From NCBI GenBank assembly GCA_003171295.1, contig PMYF01000136.1, forward strand, positions 1 to 6,782: a DNA stretch of 6,782 nt, written 5' to 3'. Shown here in pieces: positions 5,347 through 6,782 of this stretch (positions within the stretch are counted from its first letter, which is position 1; every line of letters starts with the position of its first letter). Position numbers and translations under genes: made by a program. The notes under the pieces are model-generated. The model saw nothing but the letters and a program-made list of their open reading frames with translations. It did no database searches and had not been told where the DNA came from. The stretch comes from Acidobacteriota bacterium. Its GTDB lineage: Bacteria > Acidobacteriota > Terriglobia > UBA7540.

Positions 5347-6782
5347 TTATGGTTTGCTCGTCAACATGGATCTCACCCGATTCAACCACTCTATCCGTTC
5401 TTCTGTTGCCGGCTCCGGCGCCGACATCAGTGCGCGCGTCATTGCGTCGGACTGTAGCGGATGAGCCAAACGGACACGGGGCACATTGTCCGGCAGAGTC
5501 CGCACGCTCTCTTCAGTTGCCCAATGCACTGGCACGGTGGCCGCCAGATCAAACAAGGCAAGGCTGGAGAGGGCAAGCACAACATCCTCCCGCGAAGCTG
5601 CCGAGTCAACTATTACCGCCAGTGCCGGGGCTTCCTCTACCGCCGGACGGGTCTCAAGTTCGATGAAGAGGGAGCGGAGCAGACGCACCGCTGCCGGACG
5701 AGTCCGGCCATTGGCGCGTACCAGCTTGCCCGGATTATCCCGGTACTCCTCATCGAACTTATCTTTCAGAAATTCATAAATCCAAACCTTCGGGGAAAGC
5801 GGTGCCGCGGCAGAGGCAAAAAAACGCAACTCGGCTTCGTTCAGCGCCACGTTGGGGGCCTCACATCCGCCTTCGAGGACAAAAACGTCCTTGCCCAGAT
5901 CACGGGCCAGGGCCAACAGGCGGACAGTTGCCATCACCGATGCATGGCCGAAATCAGGATAACCGCTGTTCGTATAAAGAGATAGCCCAACAGCATCGGC
6001 CCTGGCGATCCATCCGGAGAGGTCGAAGGCCGCAGTACCAGGGCGAGCATTGGCAAGCTTCTCGGCGACAAATCCGCTGAATTGTAAAATGAAAGGCACA
6101 TCATTGCGGCCGCTTGCTTCGTGCCAGATATGCCGGCACCGCTCATAGCGCTCGATGAACCAGTCATTGATAGCGCTGACGAAGTCAAAATAGGCCGCTC
6201 CGGAGCGCATACCGAAGCATTCATCCTTTTCATTTCGGGGAAGCGGCACTTCTTCCAGGCTGGTGAAGGCGGTTTGATATTCACGATTCACGCCGGCAAT
6301 GTCGTGGAAACGAGTAACCAGCCACTGGTGCCACAAACGTGCCGCTTCGGGCGTGTACTGGGTGAGTTCGTAGCGGTTGGTTTCGCGCATGTATTCCAGA
6401 AAGCCGCCGCGTTCGGAGGCGAAAGGCTCGCTGAAGGGGCCGACATTGATACCGAGCAGGTTGGGGAGCTTGCCGTAATGCCTGGCGTAATAACGCGTTT
6501 CTTCCTCCATCCACTCGTCGTAACCCGCCCGTCCGACGGTAGTCAGAAAATACTTCACCGTGGGGCTGCCGTCCGGCATCCGTCCCGGCTCGGTGAGGAT
6601 GTGCTTGTAAAGATAGTTCTCGCGTCTCCCGTGAGCATCGGGCGGATAGGAGGCATCGATGCGGGTAAAGAGCACGGCAAGTTTAAGCTCTGCAGCCTCA
6701 TGCAGGATGTCGTCGAGCATACGCACTGCGAGCCGTCTCTCCCAGATGTGGGCGGGCGGCACGATGTTGATCACCCTGGCTC
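5347..6782 (-). CDS. GH42-like (clan GH-A) TIM-barrel glycoside hydrolase-like protein, 5' end outside window
   Basis: The frame is open to the right edge and reads AR before the GTG at 6774, so the true start and any signal peptide lie outside. About 477 residues are visible, ending in TAA at 5347-5349. Numbering from GTG 6774, the barrel shows LKLAVLFTRID (30-40), LLGINVGPFSEPF (106-118), an aromatic helix region resembling GH42 (ARLWHQWLVTRFHDIAG, 145-161), VPFILQFSGF (226-235), ADAVGLSLYTNSGYPDFGH (259-277) and KDVFVLEGGCEAPN (295-308). By position, E116 would be the acid/base and E301 the nucleophile of a retaining clan GH-A enzyme. The residue before E116 is Ser, not the usual Asn. The C-terminal part (about 383-455) resembles the amidotransferase-like trimerisation domain of GH42 beta-galactosidases (ALAVIVDSAASREDVVLAL). 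First visible gene of the operon, 46 bp before wecB; probably acts on the polysaccharide made by this locus. Substrate unknown. Confidence 0.72.
   Translation of the reverse strand, partial: ARVINIVPPAHIWERRLAVRMLDDILHEAAELKLAVLFTRIDASYPPDAHGRRENYLYKHILTEPGRMPDGSPTVKYFLTTVGRAGYDEWMEEETRYYARHYGKLPNLLGINVGPFSEPFASERGGFLEYMRETNRYELTQYTPEAARLWHQWLVTRFHDIAGVNREYQTAFTSLEEVPLPRNEKDECFGMRSGAAYFDFVSAINDWFIERYERCRHIWHEASGRNDVPFILQFSGFVAEKLANARPGTAAFDLSGWIARADAVGLSLYTNSGYPDFGHASVMATVRLLALARDLGKDVFVLEGGCEAPNVALNEAELRFFASAAAPLSPKVWIYEFLKDKFDEEYRDNPGKLVRANGRTRPAAVRLLRSLFIELETRPAVEEAPALAVIVDSAASREDVVLALSSLALFDLAATVPVHWATEESVRTLPDNVPRVRLAHPLQSDAMTRALMSAPEPATEERIEWLNRVRSMLTSKP

Noticed and set aside
5461..5985. 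174-residue plus-strand open frame
   Set aside because: Entirely antisense to the GH42-like gene, which has clear family features; composition is Arg/Gly/Gln-rich as expected of a shadow frame.

Overview
All supportable genes in this window lie on the minus strand, so the window reads biologically from right to left. It looks like bacterial chromosome. Nothing in it fixes the taxon. A Tat-type signal, a Sec-type signal and an AmmeMemoRadiSam-family radical SAM enzyme fit an anaerobic or facultatively anaerobic bacterium, possibly of the deltaproteobacterial type; that is an inference. I saw no rRNA, tRNA, CRISPR array or mobile element.

Right part (2065-6782): a compact three-gene transcription unit. 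It starts beyond the right edge with a glycoside-hydrolase-like TIM-barrel protein (GH42 / clan GH-A style, 5' end missing). After a 46-bp gap follows a clear non-hydrolysing UDP-GlcNAc 2-epimerase (wecB), which makes UDP-ManNAc. Its stop codon overlaps by 4 bp (ATGA) the start of a 679-residue secreted protein with a second TIM-barrel glycosidase-like domain and two similar C-terminal beta modules. A nucleotide-sugar enzyme between two glycosidase-like proteins, one of them exported, suggests part of an exopolysaccharide or cell-surface polysaccharide locus. The synthase, transport and outer-membrane components would have to lie to the right of the window.

Middle (730-2064): a 178-bp spacer holds a hairpin just after the operon and a plausible sigma-70 promoter. 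It is followed by a 12-TM-type major facilitator transporter. The gene is broken as written: two +1 frame changes about 45 bp apart, the second in a run of eight C, move the C-terminal ~75 residues out of frame. Removing one base at each place restores a 384-residue MFS protein, so this is either a recent or phase-variable pseudogene or a consensus error.

Left part (1-729): a visibly AT-richer stretch with a 227-bp spacer (containing one doubtful 36-codon ORF) and the 5' two-fifths or so of an AmrS-like radical SAM gene that runs off the left edge. Its N-terminus carries a well-formed twin-arginine signal, which is unusual for a SAM-dependent radical enzyme.
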